Assembly (NCBI GenBank): GCA_020740775.1
Contig: JAHEWK010000015.1
Span: 930,001 to 994,000, forward strand
Direction: 5' to 3'
DNA length: 64,000 bases
Origin: Ilyonectria destructans
Taxonomy: Eukaryota > Ascomycota > Sordariomycetes > Hypocreales > Nectriaceae
Made by a program: the position numbers and the translations under genes. Below the pieces are notes generated by a model. The model did no database searches. It saw only the letters and a list, made by a program, of their open reading frames with translations, and was not told where the DNA came from. This document shows positions 61,078-64,000 of this stretch, piece by piece (the first letter of the stretch is position 1; each line of letters opens with the position of its first letter).

Positions 61078-61979
61078 ATAATTAATGAATATAGATGAGA
61101 ACATAACTCCTCCTCGTGTGTTGGTTGTCTCGTGTAAGGTCTGGCCTGGGCTAAGTCTGCTGCAAGCCATGACAGCATATGATGCTCCCACTTGAAAGCA
61201 CGGGCTGCTCCGTACATCTGACCATATATGGTCGTGGTATCAGTAATATTTTGGATCGATTGGTAACGTTTACAGTTTCGCGACAAGAAAGATGATGAGC
61301 GGACGGAATGTTGCTGGGTCTAGGGTAGTTTGAGTTGCGTGGGGAAGGTTGACAGCTGGACCCTACCCAGGTGACAGGATGGCAGGGTTATCTTGCAGGA
61401 AACTGGCATGGAGGGGCGCTATCAAACTTTATTAGTCCCTGTTTGTTGCAAGCTGACAGATTCCCGGTAACCTGGTCTGAGGCGCAGTTATCAGGGTTTG
61501 TGGTGTGCTGGAAATAGCCTCACTCACGGCCAGATTAGGGAGTATCTTGGGCATCAGGTAGTTGGCGGTGCACAACGAAGTAAACACTTTCTTTGACACT
61601 GCCAAGAAGAGCCCCCAGACGATAATATAACGGCTTCCCGTCTTTTACTCCCCCTGACAGGTCGCTCCATTGGGGAATGCCCTGCCAGATCAACCAACCA
61701 CATCTCGGCCGCTGATAAAGGCCGCTGATAGAGGCTCTGACAAAGGTGCGGGCGGCAAATAGCGCCAATCGGGCCCCGAGTCAAGCCGGCATTTCGCGTG
61801 CGGGTGCTCCGTCCCGACCCGTCACTCTCCTTGTTCCACCACCAAGTCGTCGTGCATCTCCGCCAACTCACTGAGACCGAGCGGCATTGCCTGGTGATAA
61901 TTGACCGTCCCGTCATCGGGGTTCCGTCATTCCGGCGGCCGAGTGGAGATCCGGAGAACGGAGAACGGAGATCTAGAAC
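61078..61979. other. Intergenic region
   Basis: Promoter of the Zn2Cys6 gene. A minus-strand frame at 61554-62348 is the antisense of its first exons and is not a gene. Confidence 0.45.
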
Positions 61980-64000
61980 ATGGACGGCTCCCCCCGCCCA
62001 AGACAAGCCGCGTGTCTCGTCTGTCGCCGCAGCAAGATTAAGTGCGACTGGCGACCGAACCAGGAGCGCTGCAGGCGATGCATCCAGCTCGACTGCGAAT
62101 GCGTGCGCCCGGCGTATCACCCGGGCCGCCAGAAGGGCATTAAGAAGCAAGCCGCCCCCGTTGTGCATGTTTCCCGGCGTTGAACTGACTGCGTGAAGCA
62201 AGCGGACGGGGCTGGACAAGGCCCTCTTCCAGATCGACCAGGCCGTCAAGCGCGCGCGGTCGGCAGCGCAGCAGAATCCAGATGACAACCGCGTGCTGGC
62301 CCATCTCCACGGGCTGCTGAGTGGAGCGGATGCCGACGAGGCGTCCACGGCCCGCGACGCCTACGCCTCGGGGTCTCTGGGCACCGACGACAACGACGAT
62401 GCCTTCTCCGCCGAGGACGACGACGACGACGAGCAGGATCCCGTGGCCATGACGGACTTCATCCAGCGCACGGAGTCGAGCCTGGCCATCGACGATGCCG
62501 AGAACCCGTTGCAGCTGCTCGCCCGTGCGTCATATATCCAGCCGTCGCCGGAATCACGCCACGGCAGCTCGCCGGGGCAGCCGCTCATCGCAATTGCCAG
62601 TCCCGCCCAGCAGTCCGGGGATGAGCTCTCGGCCTTTTTTGCGCCGGCCCGCGTGCATCTCGACGTTGGCGAAGACGTGGACCCCGTGTTGCTAGGTCTT
62701 GTCTCGGATGAGGAGGCTGAATCGCTCTTCACATTGTAAGCCCCCCCCTCCCCGTCGTCTCATTTCTAGAGCTCACCCCTATCCCAGTTTTCATCGAAAT
62801 CTTGCACATACAAGATGGGGTCTCGATCCGAGGCTGTACACCGCCGAGTTCACTCGCTCGCGGTCAGCCTTTCTCTACACGTCCATCATGGCCATGTCGG
62901 CGCTTTTCATGCCGTCGGCTGCAGCCCTATCTAAAAGACTTTCTAACCACGCAAAAAAGCTGGCGCACCGGGTCATGATCGATCGGTACAAATCCGTCGA
63001 GATTGTTCTTGCATTCATGGTCAACATTCCGTGGATGTTCCCCGGCGAACAGAGTACCGATGATGAGACGTGTGTCTACATCTCGATGGCCAACACCGTG
63101 GCCACAGACTTATCGTTGCACAAGTCTCTCGTCTCCACGGAGATGCTCGACCCGGGTTCGGGAATCGGCCTTGCTCGAGGCGATTGTCTGGACCCTCGGT
63201 CTGCTTTAGCAATGGATGGCTTTCCAGACCTGGATCCCTGGTCTGATCGAGGAAGACTGCTTCTTCGCAACAGAGAGCGGTGTTGGATTTCACTTTTCGT
63301 GCTAGAAAGGGGGTATGTTGCATTTCTTCTCTAGCTGAGTAACCGCTAATCAAGCAAATAGAATGTCACTGGCTCGAGGACGGCCGTTCTCAGTTCCGAT
63401 GACTCGGTCTTTGAAAGATTGCGATAGCTGGCACAGATCTGATTTGGCAGACCCCCTTGATGGTCACCTTGTCTCTATGGCAGTTCTGAGGAGGGATTTG
63501 GTATGTACTCTAGGGTGTAAGCAAGATAATGTGCTAACTGATGTAGGATGGACTTTTTGCTACTGTTCGTGCCCTGTGCGATGGGTCTCAGAATGCTGCA
63601 AGCGACGGGTCGCTGATTGCTCAATCGTAAGCCATCCACTTCGAACAAACGACGGACGAGAACTTACACCCGTTAGAATCGAAGGCTCAATAGAGCGGTT
63701 TTTTGACCAGTGGTATACCGAGTGGGGAATATCAATAGGCACTGGACTAGGTGAGCATCCGTGATATTGAGGGTCGCACGTTGGCTAACTCCCAAGACCG
63801 TCGCCTCCCGCCATACGTTGAGATTCTCGTCACTCACACTCGTCTGTCCATCTACGGCGGCGTAATAAACCACCCCACTGCCCCGTTAGAGGTCCGCGGA
63901 TTCTTTCACACGGCTGGGCTTTCGTCAGCGCTCAATGTCATGCGTGCCGCTATCCAAGGTGAATCTCAATTGCAATCGATGCCCAACAACACGGCTATTA
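61980..64000 (+). CDS. Zn2Cys6 transcription factor, 3' end beyond window
   Basis: At least seven exons: 61980-62162, 62203-62735, 62788-63312, 63362-63500, 63547-63626, 63677-63750 and 63797 to the edge. Every junction keeps the frame. Residues about 12-45 are a Zn2Cys6 binuclear cluster, CLVCRRSKIKCDWRPNQERC followed by RRCIQLDCECVRP. A linker and a likely coiled coil (GLDKALFQIDQAVKRA) come next, then an acidic Asp-rich stretch (EDDDDDEQD). From exon 3 the sequence becomes the fungal-specific regulatory domain (SIMAMSALFMPSAAALSKRL, ATDLSLHKSLV, RERCWISLFVLERG). The first intron is only 40 nt and uses an unusual CAAG acceptor, chosen because it restores RTGLDKAL. Nuclear regulator; its start, 900 bp after the receptor gene, does not by itself show a link. 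Confidence 0.85.

Noticed and set aside
61554..62348. Minus-strand frame of 264 codons
   Set aside because: Antisense of the Zn2Cys6 gene start; no motif.

Overview
The window reads as a chromosome segment of a filamentous ascomycete (Pezizomycotina, most likely Sordariomycetes and possibly Hypocreales). This rests on many short introns (about 40-100 nt) with GTRNGY donors, CTRAY branch sites and YAG acceptors, and on lineage-typical families: 2EXR proteins, a CFEM/PTH11 receptor, a HeLo-domain protein, a PNP-NACHT-ankyrin NLR and Zn2Cys6 and bZIP regulators. I saw no bacterial-type operon, rRNA, convincing tRNA, CRISPR array or intact transposon. Exon boundaries were placed by hand from splice signals and reading-frame continuity, so no transcript supports them.

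Layout. 0-8.5 kb is gene-poor: a zinc-knuckle remnant and two paralogous small Cys-rich genes, both on the minus strand. 8.5-14.4 kb holds a 2EXR protein, the AP-2 mu subunit, a phospholipase D-like protein and a DsbA-like oxidoreductase. 15.5-17.1 kb carries a minus-strand gene built almost wholly of in-frame micro-exons, including four consecutive 21-nt exons. 17.8-22.9 kb holds a second 2EXR protein, a three-repeat Cys-rich secreted protein and an Old-Yellow-type flavin oxidoreductase. 24.3-29.9 kb has the NLR and a bZIP-type regulator. 30.0-36.9 kb is one very large protein joining an NFX1-type SF1 helicase to three CbxX/CfqX-type AAA modules. 37.6-45.4 kb has a fungal-specific protein, a BAR-domain protein and cyclin H. 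46.3-52.6 kb has an S15-type hydrolase and a phytanoyl-CoA-dioxygenase-like enzyme transcribed divergently, then an MFS transporter; their upstream regions share a TCGGYTC element, suggesting a small co-regulated metabolic group. 54.5-56.9 kb is a divergent pair, an alpha/beta-hydrolase and a HeLo-domain protein. 59.5-64.0 kb has a CFEM/PTH11-type receptor and a Zn2Cys6 regulator cut by the window end.

The most notable systems are two. First, the hydrolase/HeLo pair: both proteins end in nearly the same amyloid-like peptide (18 of 22 residues identical, but mostly different codons), the architecture of a two-component prion-type cell-death signalling module of the SesB/HET-S or SBP/HELLP kind. 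Second, the micro-exon gene: nearly all exons are multiples of three and phase 0, so any combination of exon skips would keep the frame. I do not recognise its protein.
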